DNA of 64,000 bases from Pseudomonadota bacterium (GCA_021836225.1 JAKBJA010000117.1:62001-126000); one strand, 5' to 3'; shown: positions 17,279 through 27,963, counted from the stretch's first letter. Numbers and translations are program-made. Notes: generated by a model from the letters alone, not told the origin.

Positions 17279-20200
17279 ATGAGCGCCTTACTCGATTACG
17301 ATACCGGCCCGTTGAACTGGGTGCGAGGGGACATCGATGCCGCCCTGCAAGCCGCCCTCGGGCGCGTGCAGGCCTACGGCGTGGATGTCGACCTCACCAA
17401 TGCCCTGCGCCTGGCAGCCGACGATGCGCACCAGGTGACCGGCGCGCTTCGCATGGTGGGCCTCGAAGGCGCGGCCACCCTCGCAGGTGCACTCGAGTCC
17501 ACCCTGGGCGACATCAACGAGAATCGCATGCAGGCGAACGACGAAGTGTTGCGCGCCTTGCGCAATGCCATCGAAGGCCTGCAGCGCTGGGTCAAGGACC
17601 TGGCCGACGGACGCGGCAGCGGCGAACTGGCGCTGTTCCCCCTCTACAAGCGCTTGCGCGAACTGCAAGGTGCGGAGCGGGTGTTCGAAGGCGAACTGTT
17701 TTTCCCCGATCTGCGCACGCGGGCGCACGGCAAGGCGGCCAACGATGCGATGACGCAGGAGGCGCTGGCGGCTGAAGTCAAAACCGCGCGCAGCCTGTTC
17801 CAGCGCGGCCTGCTGGCCTTCCTGCGCAATATCGAGGCGGAGCAGGGGCTGAGGCGGATGCGCGACGCACTGGCTGCAATCGAACGCATTGCACCCTCGC
17901 AGGCCTCGCAAACCTTCTGGTGGGCCTGCGTCGGCTTTGTCGACAGCCTGATCGCACATGGCGTCGAAGCCGATTTCCATGTCAAGCAACTGCTCGCGCG
18001 CGTTGATCTGCAAATGCGCCGCCTGATGGAGGGCTCGCCCCAGGTTGCCGAGCGCCTGCTGCGCGACGCCCTGTTCTTCGTGGCGAAAAGCCAGACGCTG
18101 GATGGCCGCGCCGCCGAAGTCCGCGCGACCTTCGGCCTCGATCGCTATCTCCCCGGCCGCGGCATGCTCGACCCCGAAGCACTGGCGCGCATGCGCCCGG
18201 TGCTGGATGCCCTGCAGACGAGCCTCAAGGCGGCGCGCGATAGCTGGCACGCCTATGTCGAGGGCGATGCCGCCCAGCTACCGCAATTCCTGGCCCACCT
18301 GGAACGCATGCTGCCGCAGGCGCAGATGCTGGACGCCAGCAGGCTGAAGCTCTTGCTGGACGAACTGGCGGCGGCGGCCGCTGCAACGGCAGGTCGTGAA
18401 GGCGACGCGCGCGAACAGATGGACCTGGAAGTCGCGTCCACCTTGCTGTTCATGCAGAACGCCGTCGACCAGGAAGATGTCCTGCACAGCGACTTCGCCG
18501 CCCGCGCCGAAAGCCAGCAGGCGCGCCTGCGTGCGCTGATCGAAGGCCGCGAAATGCCGGCCAATGTCGTTGATTCCAGCAACCAGCGCGAAGCCGAACG
18601 CGACATGCTGGTGCATATGGCGCAGGAAGTCGGCCAGAACCTGAAACAGATGGAAGAGGCACTGGATGCCTTCTTCCGCGACGCCGGCGAGCGCGAGGCG
18701 CTGGCCGGCTTGCCCGCGCTGGCACAGCAGGCGCAGGGCGCACTGACCATGCTCGAATTGCCCGACGCCGCGAGCCTGCTTGGCGCAGCCACCGCCACCG
18801 TGCAATCGTTTGCTAGCGAGGGTCATCCCGACGAGGCAACCCAGCAGCGTCTGGCCGATGCCTTCTCCAGCCTGGGGCTGTATATCGAATCCTATTGCGC
18901 CGGCCGTGCCGACGCCGTCAGGATCCTGCGTCCCGTGCTGATCGAATTCGGCGTGATCGATGCCGATAGCGTTGACGAAAGCGCGTTCGAGGACACGGTC
19001 GAATCCGGCTTGCCCGCGCGCAAGGCCGGTGTGCAGGAGAGTTATGTGGCGTGGCGCGATCAACCTGACGACGCCACAAAAAAAAAATTCCTTGATACGC
19101 TGACTGAGCTCAATCGCGATGCCGAACTGATCGACGATGCCACGCTGAAACAACAGACGCGCGCCGCGCTCGATTCCTGCAAGGATGCGCTAGCAGCGCC
19201 GCAGGCGCTAGATGCCGACATCGCCGCTCTGACTGGCCTGGCGTTGCCCGACCGGGCAGCACTCGATATTCCGCTGAAGATCGAAGAGGTTGCCGAGCCG
19301 GTTGCCGAGGCTGTCCTGTCGACGTTCGCCGAGGCGGCGAACGAACCGGTTGAACTTCCTGTCGCCGAAACAGCGGCGCCCACCTACAGTGCAATGGTCG
19401 AAATTGTGCAGCCGGCGTCCGAACCGGCCGAGCCGGAGGTGGTCACAGATGCAGCCGTCGACAACGCTCCTGTCGAGGACATGCTCCTGGTTTCGATTCC
19501 CGAAGAATCCGAGGCGGAACTGCTGGAAATCTTCCTGGAAGAAGCCAACGAGGTGCTGGTGACGCTGGGTGAGGCCTGCGAGGCCTGCCAGAGCAACCCC
19601 GACGACCAGGCGTCCCTTACGGTCATCCGCCGCGGCTTCCACACGCTGAAGGGCAGCGGGCGCATGGTCGGGCTGAACGAGCTGGGCGAAACCGCGTGGC
19701 GGCACGAGCAGTTGATGAACGGCTGGCTGGCCGAGAAAAAGCCGGCCAGCGGCGACCTGTTGCGTCTGGTCGGGCGTGCCCGGGGGGTGTTCCAGGACTG
19801 GGTGAACGCGCTGCAGGCCAATCAGCCCGCGAATCTGCCGGTTCCCGCCCTGCTGGCGGCGGTCGAGCGCGTAGCACAGGGACAGCCGCTGGATGTGGCG
19901 CCGGTTCAGGCTGCTGCTCCGGTCGAGCATGTTGCCGAAGCGCCGGCTGCGAATGCGCCGGACTTGTCCGGAATGGTTGCCGAAATCGGGACGCCGGCAG
20001 AAGCCGAGGCGGTAGTGGAAACCGACGTGACAGCCGTTCCGGAGGTCGAGGCGGTGGCCGCAGTCGAAGTGGACGTTGCGGCCGATACCGAAGCGGAAAG
20101 CGATTGGCTGGTCCTGTCAGCGACCGAACCCGTTGTCGAGCATGAGGACGCATTCGCCGCACTGGAAACTGAGGCGGCCGATGATGCCGAGGCCGCCGCC

Positions 20201-23200
20201 GCTGAAACTCCGGTCGAGTTGGTCGGGCACGCAGGCAGCGAAGCGAATGCCGATGCCGCATCGATCATGGTGGACGACGTTCAGCCTGAAGCCGAAGAGG
20301 CACGGTTTGAGCTGCCCGTGCCTGAGGTGGGTGCGATCATCGAATATGCAACGCCTGTGGCGTCGTCTGGTATTGAGCCAGCCGTCCAGGAAGGTGCCGA
20401 TGCGATGCACGCGGAAACGCATGCAGAACTTGCGGCCCCGCAAGGCGACGCCGAATCGCTTGGCGCTGAATCCCACGTGGAGCCGCCGGACGAGATCTGC
20501 ATCGGACCGGTTTGTCTCTCCACCGGCCTCTACGAAATTTTCATGACCGAAGCGCATCAGCGCTTGGCGGTATTGAGCGAAGAGGCCGAACGCCATGCCG
20601 AGGTTGCGAACAGCGCGGTCAGCGAGCATGCGCGCCGTGCGATTCACACCCTGGGCGGGATTGCGGGGACTGCCGGCATCACTGCCTTGTCCGAGTTGTC
20701 GCATGCCCTCGAACAGTATTGGAACCGCTTCGTGCACGTCCCGATGCCGTCTTCGCATCTGTCGCTGGTCCAGGATACCGTCGCTCGCTTGCACGACATG
20801 ATTGCAAGCATCGAAAGCGGGCATCTGCCCGAAGGTGCGGCCGACCTGATTGCGACACTGGGCGAACTCGAGGATGAGCAGGCCCCGCTGGCACCCGAAC
20901 CGGCCCCTGCGACGGTGAGCGACACGTCGGACGAACTTGCCGTACCGGCCGCCGATATGCAGGAAGAAGCGCCTTCCCCGGAAGAAATTCCTGCCGAGAC
21001 AGTCAGCGCCATCGAACTGGCCGAAGCCAGCCAGCCCGATGCGGCGCCCGGCTTGCCGGACGTGAGTGCGCTGGTCCCGGACTTCAAGCCCGCCATGCCG
21101 TCGCCCGTATTCGAGCGGCGTGAAGTGGCCGATGAAATCGACCAGCAGTTGCTGCCGATTTTCCTCGAGGAAGCCGACACGCTGGTGCCCGATACCAGCG
21201 CGCAGCTGCGCGCCTGGAAGGATGCACCCACCAATGCAGGCCCCCGTGATGCGCTGCGCCGCAACCTGCATACCATCAAGGGCAGCGCGCGCATGGTCGG
21301 CGCGATGCGCCTGGGTGAACTGACGCACGTGATGGAATCGCGCGTGATTGCCGTGATCGAAGGCCATATGAGCACGGGTGCGGACGTCTTCGACACGCTG
21401 GAAGCGCAGCTCGATCGCCTGGCCGATGCCGTGGAACGCCTGAAGCAGGGCGACCTTGCGCCGGTGATCGAAGACGCGCCGGCCCCGCTGGAAGCGCCGG
21501 TCGAACCGGTTCTGGGCCATGCCGAGTCCACGACTGCGGTGCCCGCCACGATAGCCGACCCGCTCGCACCGACGCAGCCGGTCACGCGTGACAGCAATGC
21601 CCTGACCCTGCGGGTGCGTGCCGACTGGATCGACCGCATGGTCAACCAGGCCGGCGAAGTGGCGATTGCGCGATCGCGTATCGAGAGCGAGGTGTTCGCG
21701 TTCAAGCGTCACGTCAACGAATTGTCGGAAGCGCTGGTGCGCCTGCGCGGCCACATCCGCGAAGTCGAGATCCAGGCCGAGTCGCAGATGCAGGCGACCT
21801 TCCAGACGCAGGGCGTGGCCGAGGAATTCGATCCGCTGGAATTCGACCGTTTCACGCGTTTCCAGGAAGTCACGCGCTTCCTGGCCGAAAGCGTGAACGA
21901 CATTTCCACGGTGCAGCACATCCTGCTGGCCCGTCTGGGCGAGGCGGATGCTGCGCTGATCCAGCAGACGCGCCTCAACCGCGAACTGCAACAGGATCTG
22001 CTGCGGGTGCGCATGGTGCCGCTGTATTCGGTGGCCGAGCGTCTGTACCGCACGGTGCGGCAGACCGCGCGCGACGTCGACAAGCGTGCGCAGCTCGACA
22101 TCCAGGGTGGCGAGCTCGAAATCGACCGCTCGGTGCTGGAGAAGGTCACTGCGCCGCTGGAACACCTGCTGCGCAACGCGCTGGCGCACGGCATCGAGGA
22201 ACCCGAGGTACGCCGTGCGGCGGGCAAGGCGGAATTCGGCGAGATCGTGCTGTCGGCGCGCCAGTCCGGCAATGAAATGATGCTGACCGTGAAGGACGAC
22301 GGTGCCGGCCTCAACTACGCGCGCATCCGCGAAAAGGCGGAGGCCAACGGCCTGCTGCTGCCGGGCGTCGAACCGACCGAAACCCTGCTGGCGCAGATGA
22401 TCTTCGCCGCCGGTTTTTCCACTGCCGAGGCGGTGACCGAGGTGGCGGGGCGCGGCGTCGGCATGGACGTGGTGAAAAGCGAAATCTCCGCGCTGGGCGG
22501 CCGTATCGACATCGTCTCCGTGCCGGGCGCCGGCACCACGTTCAACATCTACCTGCCGCTTACCCTGGCGATGACCCAGGCGGTGATGATCCAGGCGGCC
22601 AAGCACGATTACGCGCTGCCGGCACCGCTGGTACAGCAGGTGCTGGAACTGAAGCCGCACGAACTGGAACAGGCGATGGCGGCCGGCGAGTTGACGTGGC
22701 GTGGTGCGCGCTATCCGTTCTCCTATCTTCCGCATCTGCTGGGCGACACCGAGGCGGTGCACGAGGTGCAGCGCTACAACCCGGTGGTGCTGCTGCAAAG
22801 CGGTTCCAGCCAGGCGGCCGTACTGCTCGACGTGATCGAGGGTACGCGCGAAATCGTGGTCAAGAACATCGGTCCGCAGATGGCGCGCATTACCGGCGTC
22901 TCGGGTGCCACGGTGCGCGGCGACGGGCGGGTGATCCTGATCCTCAACCCGGTGCCGCTGGCGCTGCGCTGGGCCAGCCTGCCACGTACCGCAGTGGAAC
23001 GCACGGCGCCCGCCGAGGCCGTAGAAGTCAGCGCTGCCCTGCAGCCGCCGCTGGTTCTGGTGGTCGACGATTCGCTCACCGTGCGCAAGATCACCACCCG
23101 CCTGCTCACCCGCGAAGGCTTCCGCGTCGACAGTGCGAAGGACGGCGTCGATGCGCTGGAAAGGATGCACGACCTGATTCCGGACGTGGTGCTGCTCGAC

Positions 23201-23428
23201 GTCGAGATGCCGCGCATGGATGGTTTCGAGCTGGCGCGCGTGATGCGCAGCGATGCGCGCCTGAAGTCGGTGCCGATCATCATGATCACCTCGCGCACGG
23301 CGGACAAGCACCGCAACCACGCGATGGAGATCGGCGTCAACGTGTACCTGGGCAAACCGTATCAGGAACAGCAACTGCTCGACTCCATTGCCGAGCAACT
23401 GGGTCAGGAAGCGGCCGTTCCGGCGTAA
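17279..23428 (+). CDS. pilL: PilL/ChpA hybrid histidine kinase, 2049 residues
   Basis: Chemosensory kinase of the twitching system. An N-terminal Hpt-like region (DDAHQVTGALRMVGLEG, lysine of the usual HxxKG replaced by Thr) is followed by a FimL-like region. Three Hpt domains have likely phospho-histidines near residues 788 (HTLKGSGRMVGL), 1122 (HTLGGIAGTAGI) and 1331 (HTIKGSARMVGA), joined by Ala/Glu/Val-rich linkers. Then come the CheA dimerisation helices, the ATP-binding domain (HLLRNALAHGIEEPEVRRAA at about 1628, DDGAGLN, GRGVGMDVVKSE), a CheW-like domain, and a receiver domain with acceptor Asp in LLDVEMPRMDG near 1973. Pseudomonas ChpA is about 2470 residues with more phosphotransfer domains. 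No pilK or chpB follows. Confidence 0.96.
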   Translation: MSALLDYDTGPLNWVRGDIDAALQAALGRVQAYGVDVDLTNALRLAADDAHQVTGALRMVGLEGAATLAGALESTLGDINENRMQANDEVLRALRNAIEGLQRWVKDLADGRGSGELALFPLYKRLRELQGAERVFEGELFFPDLRTRAHGKAANDAMTQEALAAEVKTARSLFQRGLLAFLRNIEAEQGLRRMRDALAAIERIAPSQASQTFWWACVGFVDSLIAHGVEADFHVKQLLARVDLQMRRLMEGSPQVAERLLRDALFFVAKSQTLDGRAAEVRATFGLDRYLPGRGMLDPEALARMRPVLDALQTSLKAARDSWHAYVEGDAAQLPQFLAHLERMLPQAQMLDASRLKLLLDELAAAAAATAGREGDAREQMDLEVASTLLFMQNAVDQEDVLHSDFAARAESQQARLRALIEGREMPANVVDSSNQREAERDMLVHMAQEVGQNLKQMEEALDAFFRDAGEREALAGLPALAQQAQGALTMLELPDAASLLGAATATVQSFASEGHPDEATQQRLADAFSSLGLYIESYCAGRADAVRILRPVLIEFGVIDADSVDESAFEDTVESGLPARKAGVQESYVAWRDQPDDATKKKFLDTLTELNRDAELIDDATLKQQTRAALDSCKDALAAPQALDADIAALTGLALPDRAALDIPLKIEEVAEPVAEAVLSTFAEAANEPVELPVAETAAPTYSAMVEIVQPASEPAEPEVVTDAAVDNAPVEDMLLVSIPEESEAELLEIFLEEANEVLVTLGEACEACQSNPDDQASLTVIRRGFHTLKGSGRMVGLNELGETAWRHEQLMNGWLAEKKPASGDLLRLVGRARGVFQDWVNALQANQPANLPVPALLAAVERVAQGQPLDVAPVQAAAPVEHVAEAPAANAPDLSGMVAEIGTPAEAEAVVETDVTAVPEVEAVAAVEVDVAADTEAESDWLVLSATEPVVEHEDAFAALETEAADDAEAAAAETPVELVGHAGSEANADAASIMVDDVQPEAEEARFELPVPEVGAIIEYATPVASSGIEPAVQEGADAMHAETHAELAAPQGDAESLGAESHVEPPDEICIGPVCLSTGLYEIFMTEAHQRLAVLSEEAERHAEVANSAVSEHARRAIHTLGGIAGTAGITALSELSHALEQYWNRFVHVPMPSSHLSLVQDTVARLHDMIASIESGHLPEGAADLIATLGELEDEQAPLAPEPAPATVSDTSDELAVPAADMQEEAPSPEEIPAETVSAIELAEASQPDAAPGLPDVSALVPDFKPAMPSPVFERREVADEIDQQLLPIFLEEADTLVPDTSAQLRAWKDAPTNAGPRDALRRNLHTIKGSARMVGAMRLGELTHVMESRVIAVIEGHMSTGADVFDTLEAQLDRLADAVERLKQGDLAPVIEDAPAPLEAPVEPVLGHAESTTAVPATIADPLAPTQPVTRDSNALTLRVRADWIDRMVNQAGEVAIARSRIESEVFAFKRHVNELSEALVRLRGHIREVEIQAESQMQATFQTQGVAEEFDPLEFDRFTRFQEVTRFLAESVNDISTVQHILLARLGEADAALIQQTRLNRELQQDLLRVRMVPLYSVAERLYRTVRQTARDVDKRAQLDIQGGELEIDRSVLEKVTAPLEHLLRNALAHGIEEPEVRRAAGKAEFGEIVLSARQSGNEMMLTVKDDGAGLNYARIREKAEANGLLLPGVEPTETLLAQMIFAAGFSTAEAVTEVAGRGVGMDVVKSEISALGGRIDIVSVPGAGTTFNIYLPLTLAMTQAVMIQAAKHDYALPAPLVQQVLELKPHELEQAMAAGELTWRGARYPFSYLPHLLGDTEAVHEVQRYNPVVLLQSGSSQAAVLLDVIEGTREIVVKNIGPQMARITGVSGATVRGDGRVILILNPVPLALRWASLPRTAVERTAPAEAVEVSAALQPPLVLVVDDSLTVRKITTRLLTREGFRVDSAKDGVDALERMHDLIPDVVLLDVEMPRMDGFELARVMRSDARLKSVPIIMITSRTADKHRNHAMEIGVNVYLGKPYQEQQLLDSIAEQLGQEAAVPA

Positions 23429-23442
23429 TCGCGTACTGGACG

Positions 23443-23473
23443 AAAAAAACGGGCGTTTTGCGCCCGTTTTTTT
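23443..23473. terminator. Bidirectional terminator at the end of the pil operon
   Basis: Seven A, CGGGCG, loop TTTTG, CGCCCG and seven T: a perfect 13-bp stem lying between the pilL stop and the stop of the convergent gene, usable by both. Confidence 0.95.
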
Positions 23474-23491
23474 CGCCTGGCGGGAGAGCTG

Positions 23492-24544
23492 CTAGAGCTT
23501 CAGATTGGCGAGGTCTCCGCCGGCCAGTGTGTTGAGTTGCGAATCGCCCTGTGCCGGATCGCGGTGGTAGCTTGCCGACAGGTGACGCGCCGCATCCAGC
23601 CAGTGGGCTTCGGCCGTTTTCACCACAAAAGCCAGTTTGGCGATATCGCCGTTGCCGAGCCAGGCTTCATACGCCTGTGGCAGTGCCGGGAACAGGGCGC
23701 GGCGCAGCCCTGAAAGGTTCGCCAGGTAAAAGTGCAGCGAGCCGATCGCCTCGCGTTCGAGCAGTGTCGGCAGCGTCACCAGGCAGTCGGCCAGATGGTC
23801 GCGTACCGCGCGCGCCAGCAGTTCGGCATGCCTCGAGGTGAGGCGGCCGAGCATCGCGTTCCAGTCTTCGCCCAGGAGCGATTCGGCGCGCGCCTCGCCG
23901 ATCTCGTGCAGGATCATCGCCTCGCTCTCGGCCTCGGCCATGCGGTCGAGCCCATGCTCGATGTCGCACTCGAAGTCGTAGTGCGCAAATGCGCGTCCCA
24001 GTGCGGTGTCCTTTTCTTTCCATTGCCATTCTTCGTACTTGTTCCACAGCAGGCGGCGCACCGCGTCCATGCGCAGGAAAATGGCGCCGTCGCGCATGGC
24101 GGCGGGTGGTGCGATCAGGTCGCGTGCATATTCGCAGCCGGCCACCAGCACCTGCACGCCGTCGCGTACTTCGGCGCGCTTGAGTTCGGCCAGCACGAAA
24201 TGCGGCTTGCGGAAGTGTCCCAGTCCGCTGCTGTAGACCAGCCCCTGCGGGATCAGAGCGCGGTTGATGTCGTCGGCCTCGAACGGGTCGATGCCGGATT
24301 CAGTGAGCGGAAGCAGCGCGAAATCCTCTTCCTCGATCGCGTCCCACAGGCTTTCGCGCGCGTTCAGCCAGTCGCCGAGTTCGTCCTTGGGCAGACGCGC
24401 GCCATAGGGGATTTCCATTTCCCAACGGTAATACTCGCGCATTTCCAGAAGGAAGGTGCACATCGTCATGTCGCGCGCGTGGCGGGCGTCGGCGATGGTG
24501 CAATTCTTTTGCACCGTGTCGATGAGGGCGGAAAGTTCAAGCAT
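23492..24544 (-). CDS. Conserved protein of unknown function (Sfum_1244-like)
   Basis: A 350-residue soluble protein beginning MLELSALIDTVQKNCTIADA, followed by ARDMTMCTFLLEMREYYRWE. It has acidic and aromatic-rich helices (WNKYEEWQWKEKDTALGRAF, HYDFECDIEHGLDRMAEAE, LHEIGEARAESLLGEDWNAM) and a C-terminal helical part (HWLDAARHLSASYHRDPAQG). No membrane segment and no catalytic signature are visible. The opening recalls a family annotated after Sfum_1244, found mainly in sulfur- and metal-metabolising bacteria; this is from memory. It is followed by a separate terminator region and precedes no obvious partner. Confidence 0.6.
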   Translation of the reverse strand: MLELSALIDTVQKNCTIADARHARDMTMCTFLLEMREYYRWEMEIPYGARLPKDELGDWLNARESLWDAIEEEDFALLPLTESGIDPFEADDINRALIPQGLVYSSGLGHFRKPHFVLAELKRAEVRDGVQVLVAGCEYARDLIAPPAAMRDGAIFLRMDAVRRLLWNKYEEWQWKEKDTALGRAFAHYDFECDIEHGLDRMAEAESEAMILHEIGEARAESLLGEDWNAMLGRLTSRHAELLARAVRDHLADCLVTLPTLLEREAIGSLHFYLANLSGLRRALFPALPQAYEAWLGNGDIAKLAFVVKTAEAHWLDAARHLSASYHRDPAQGDSQLNTLAGGDLANLKL

Positions 24545-24579
24545 GACGCACTCCTGAAGACAGCTTTATCTGGAGTGTA

Positions 24580-24613
24580 CAAATAAAAACAGCCCGTGCA
24601 ACCGGGCTGTTTT
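24580..24613 (-). terminator. Intrinsic terminator of the 610-residue repeat protein
   Basis: Read on the minus strand: AAAACAGCCCG, short loop, CGGGCTG and TTTTTATTT. It lies 19 bases beyond the stop of the upstream minus-strand gene and before the next minus-strand gene, so those two genes are separately transcribed. Confidence 0.9.
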
Positions 24614-24631
24614 CAGGGGTATTGCACGCGT

Positions 24632-26464
24632 TCAGTGGCGACGCACGGAGCCATAGAAATTCAGGTCGGCGCGCGAGCGGCGTGAAAGTTCGAAGCGTGC
24701 AGCCTCGGCACCGCTGAACTGGCCCGCGATCTGGCCATACACCTCGGTGGCCCAGGCCTTGTCGTTGAGCGCATCGGCGATGCCCTCGGCCCAGCGCAGC
24801 TTGTCGGCAGGCTTGCTCAGGTGTGTGCCGCATTCCGCATACCACTTTTTCAGCGTCGCGGCGGGCAGGGCAAAGCCCTTGAGGCGATCGATGAACTGGA
24901 TGCAGGCGTCGCCATTCGGGCAGGCGGCCGCGGCAGCCGCATACAGTTCATCCGCCCGGGCGCTGTTGCCCATGGAGGCGTACAGCCGGCCGATGTGGGT
25001 GAGCGCAAAGTGATCCTTGGCCTGCGCGCGCGCCGCTTCCAGCAAGCGGCCGGCTTCCGTCGCGTCCTGCGTCGCGGCGAAGCTCGCTTCGGCGAGCTTG
25101 GCGGTGTCGTAGACCGTGGCATTCGGGTCTGCCGCCAGCGCGGCTTCGCGCGCGGCGAGGTAGGCGCGTGCCTTGGAAACGCCCAGTTCACGGTGCTGCA
25201 GGTGCGCGGCGGTGACCACCAGATCCTTGAACGCGATGAAGTCGGTGGCGTTTTCTGCCGCGCGGTCGAGCAGACGGGAGAGCCAGTCGGTATCGTCGAG
25301 GTTCTTGTCCACCGCCAGCATGATGGGCTTGTAGCGCGAGAACTGGTAGCCGGTGCCGTCAAGCAGGGTCTCGGCCGACTCGATCAGCTTGGCGGAGTAG
25401 AACGGGTCTTCCAGCTCCAGCCTCACGCGCTCGGCCAGGGCGAGGAACTGTTTGACGCTGACCGCTTCCTTTTCGAGCTGCTGGAATTCCATGTAACGCG
25501 CGTGGTTGGCCTGGCGCTTTTCCAGCTTGGTTTTCACGCGCGCCAGACGTTCGGTGTCGTCGGCCAGATGCGCTTCCACCGCGGCCACCAGCTTCTGCAT
25601 TTCGTCCAGCCCGGCGACGGCGTCTTCGGCCTTGTCGAGCAAGGCCGCGGCGCCCGGCTTGTCGCCCACGCTTGCCAGGCCTTCGGCGAGCTCGATGTAA
25701 TCGCCGGTCGCGGTTGCCAGGTCCCCTGCCTTTTTCAAGGCCGACTGCATGAATGCGGCGTCACCCGCCTGCTTGGCCGACTCGATCAGCGTCTTGGCGG
25801 CGGTAAAGTCGGTGGCGCCCGCCAGCGCGCGCTCATACAAGGCCTTGGCGCGCGCCGGGTCGCCCAGCGTCTTGGTGACTTCGCCCGCCAGCGACAGCAG
25901 GTCGGGCACACTGGACAGCTTCTCGCCGGCCTTGTTGAAGATGGCCGCGGCGTAATCCTTGTCGAGCAGGTGCTCGGCCGAGGCCGCCGCCAGCTTGCTG
26001 TATTCCACCGCACGCGAGATTTTTGCCTCGGCCTTTTCCAGCACCTTCTTGGCGAACGCGCTGTCGGCAATCACCGCCATCACGTTCTTCGCCAGGTCGA
26101 TCAGCGGATCGAGGTTGCCGGTCTCCTTCAGCGCCTTTTCATACGCGCCCACCGCGGCCGCCTTATCCCCCAGCACCTTGAACTTGGCTTCGGCAAGTGC
26201 AACCTGCTCGTCGCCCGACATGCAGTAATCCTCGGCGGTCTGCAGCAGTTCCTCGGCGCGGCCTTGCTCGCCCAGCACCTTGTAGACGATGGCGCATGCC
26301 GCCAGGTCCTTGGTGAACTGGCAGTCGTCTGCCACGCGGTCCATCAACTCCTTGGCGTAGGCTGCATCGGCAGGTTCCTGCAGGGCCTCCAGCGCCAGGG
26401 CCGCGTAATCGGCGCCGCCGCTGCATTGGGCTTCTTTGGGGGTGAGGGTGTCGCGGGTGGCCAT
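24632..26464 (-). CDS. Large alpha-helical repeat protein, TPR/SEL-like, unknown role
   Basis: A 610-residue, cytoplasmic-looking protein built of repeated helix pairs. Units recur about every 35 residues with the pattern AKAL-Y-RAL / A---L--AG: for instance KAAAVGAYEKALKETGN, DPARAKALYERALAGATDF, GDAAFMQSALKKAGDLATATG, NSARADELYAAAAAACPNGD. No signal peptide, membrane helix or catalytic motif is seen. Repeats of this sort make protein-protein scaffolds. The C-terminal sequence EAARFELSRRSRADLNFYGS is basic. The family is not recognised with certainty; its own terminator and 176-base upstream gap suggest an independent transcript. Confidence 0.6.
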   Translation of the reverse strand: MATRDTLTPKEAQCSGGADYAALALEALQEPADAAYAKELMDRVADDCQFTKDLAACAIVYKVLGEQGRAEELLQTAEDYCMSGDEQVALAEAKFKVLGDKAAAVGAYEKALKETGNLDPLIDLAKNVMAVIADSAFAKKVLEKAEAKISRAVEYSKLAAASAEHLLDKDYAAAIFNKAGEKLSSVPDLLSLAGEVTKTLGDPARAKALYERALAGATDFTAAKTLIESAKQAGDAAFMQSALKKAGDLATATGDYIELAEGLASVGDKPGAAALLDKAEDAVAGLDEMQKLVAAVEAHLADDTERLARVKTKLEKRQANHARYMEFQQLEKEAVSVKQFLALAERVRLELEDPFYSAKLIESAETLLDGTGYQFSRYKPIMLAVDKNLDDTDWLSRLLDRAAENATDFIAFKDLVVTAAHLQHRELGVSKARAYLAAREAALAADPNATVYDTAKLAEASFAATQDATEAGRLLEAARAQAKDHFALTHIGRLYASMGNSARADELYAAAAAACPNGDACIQFIDRLKGFALPAATLKKWYAECGTHLSKPADKLRWAEGIADALNDKAWATEVYGQIAGQFSGAEAARFELSRRSRADLNFYGSVRRH

Positions 26465-26640
26465 GGACTGTCTCCAGATAAACGTAATTCAACCGGGCGA
26501 TTTTCCGCCTGTGGGAGTGGACAGCCAAATAAGTAATGTCGATGGCGGCATTAGCGGCGGCATGGGATGCTGGCCGCCCGGAGATCTAAGCCAGGCATGA
26601 ATGAAAAGCAGTGGGCAGCGAAACAGCGAGTCGGCAAGCC

Positions 26641-27963
26641 TTAGAGGACGTAGCGCGCCAGGTCCTCGCGGGCGGCCAGCGCGGCCAAACGGCTGGTGAC
26701 GGCTTCGGCATCGACCACGTATTCGCCCGTGGTGCTGCCGGCGTCGAAGGAGATGTCCTCCAGCAGCTTTTCCATCACCGTATGCAGGCGGCGTGCGCCG
26801 ATGTTCTCGGTGCGCTCGTTCACCTCGAAGGCGATCTCGGCGATGCGGCGGATGCCGTCATCGGTGAATTTGAGCGTGACGCCTTCGGTCGCCAGCAGCG
26901 CTTCGTACTGCCGCGTCAGGCAGGCATCGGTTGAGGTCAGAATCCGTTCGAAGTCTTCCACGCTCAAGGCCTGCAGTTCGACGCGGATCGGCAGCCGTCC
27001 CTGCAGTTCGGGAATGAGGTCAGACGGCTTCGACAGGTGGAAGGCGCCGCTGGCGATGAAGAGGATGTGGTCGGTCTTCACCATGCCGTACTTGGTCGAC
27101 ACGGTGGTGCCCTCGATCAGCGGCAAGAGGTCGCGCTGCACGCCCTGGCGCGACACGTCGCTGCCGTGGGCGTCGCTGCGGGTGGCGATCTTGTCGATCT
27201 CGTCGAGGAACACGATGCCGTTCTGCTCGACCGCCTCAAGTGCCTGCTGCTTGGTCTCCTCGTCGTTGATCAGCCGCCCGGCTTCCTCCTCGGTCAGGAG
27301 TTTCATGGCTTCGCGTACCTTCAGCTTGCGGGTCTGCCGACGGGTTTGCCCAAGGTTCTGAAACATGCCTTGCAACTGCTGCGACAGGTCTTCCATCCCC
27401 GGCGGCGTAAAGATTTCCATGCTCGGGCTTACCGCGGCGACCTCGACCTCGATCTCCTTGTCGTCGAGCGCGCCTTCGCGCAGCATCTTGCGGAAGCGCT
27501 GGCGCGCCGCGCCTTCCTCGCGCTGCGGTTCGGGCTCATTGAAGCCGACGCTGCGCGGTGGCGGCAGTAGCGCGTCGAGAATGCGTTCCTCGGCGGCTTC
27601 CTCGGCGCGGAACTGCACCTTGGACGTGGCCTGCTCGCGCATCTGCTTGACTGCGGTTTCCATCAGGTCGCGGATGATGGTGTCGACGTCGCGCCCGACA
27701 TAGCCGACCTCGGTGAACTTGGTCGCCTCGATCTTGATGAAGGGTGCATTGGCGAGCCGCGCCAGGCGCCGTGCGATCTCGGTCTTGCCGACGCCGGTCG
27801 GGCCGATCATCAGGATGTTCTTCGGCGTGATTTCCTGGCGCAAGGGCTCATCGACCTGCTGGCGCCGCCAGCGGTTGCGCAGGGCGACGGCGACCGCGCG
27901 CTTGGCGGCAGCCTGGCCGACGATGTGCTTGTCGAGTTCGTGGACGATTTCTTTGGGGGTCAT
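26641..27963 (-). CDS. hslU: HslU, ATPase subunit of the HslVU protease
   Basis: A 440-residue AAA+ unfoldase that feeds substrates to HslV. Seen are the N-terminal [20 protein letters not shown], Walker [16 protein letters not shown], the pore loop region [16 protein letters not shown], the I-domain insertion, Walker [13 protein letters not shown], sensor/arginine region [12 protein letters not shown] and [18 protein letters not shown], and the conserved C-terminal tail LARYVL that docks into HslV. It follows hslV by 43 bases in the usual VU order. Confidence 0.97.
   Translation of the reverse strand: MTPKEIVHELDKHIVGQAAAKRAVAVALRNRWRRQQVDEPLRQEITPKNILMIGPTGVGKTEIARRLARLANAPFIKIEATKFTEVGYVGRDVDTIIRDLMETAVKQMREQATSKVQFRAEEAAEERILDALLPPPRSVGFNEPEPQREEGAARQRFRKMLREGALDDKEIEVEVAAVSPSMEIFTPPGMEDLSQQLQGMFQNLGQTRRQTRKLKVREAMKLLTEEEAGRLINDEETKQQALEAVEQNGIVFLDEIDKIATRSDAHGSDVSRQGVQRDLLPLIEGTTVSTKYGMVKTDHILFIASGAFHLSKPSDLIPELQGRLPIRVELQALSVEDFERILTSTDACLTRQYEALLATEGVTLKFTDDGIRRIAEIAFEVNERTENIGARRLHTVMEKLLEDISFDAGSTTGEYVVDAEAVTSRLAALAAREDLARYVL

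Noticed and set aside
20117..23398. A 1093-codon open frame antisense to pilL
   Set aside because: High-GC third positions keep the antisense frame open. The translation is His/Arg/Gln-rich with no family, whereas pilL has clear domains.
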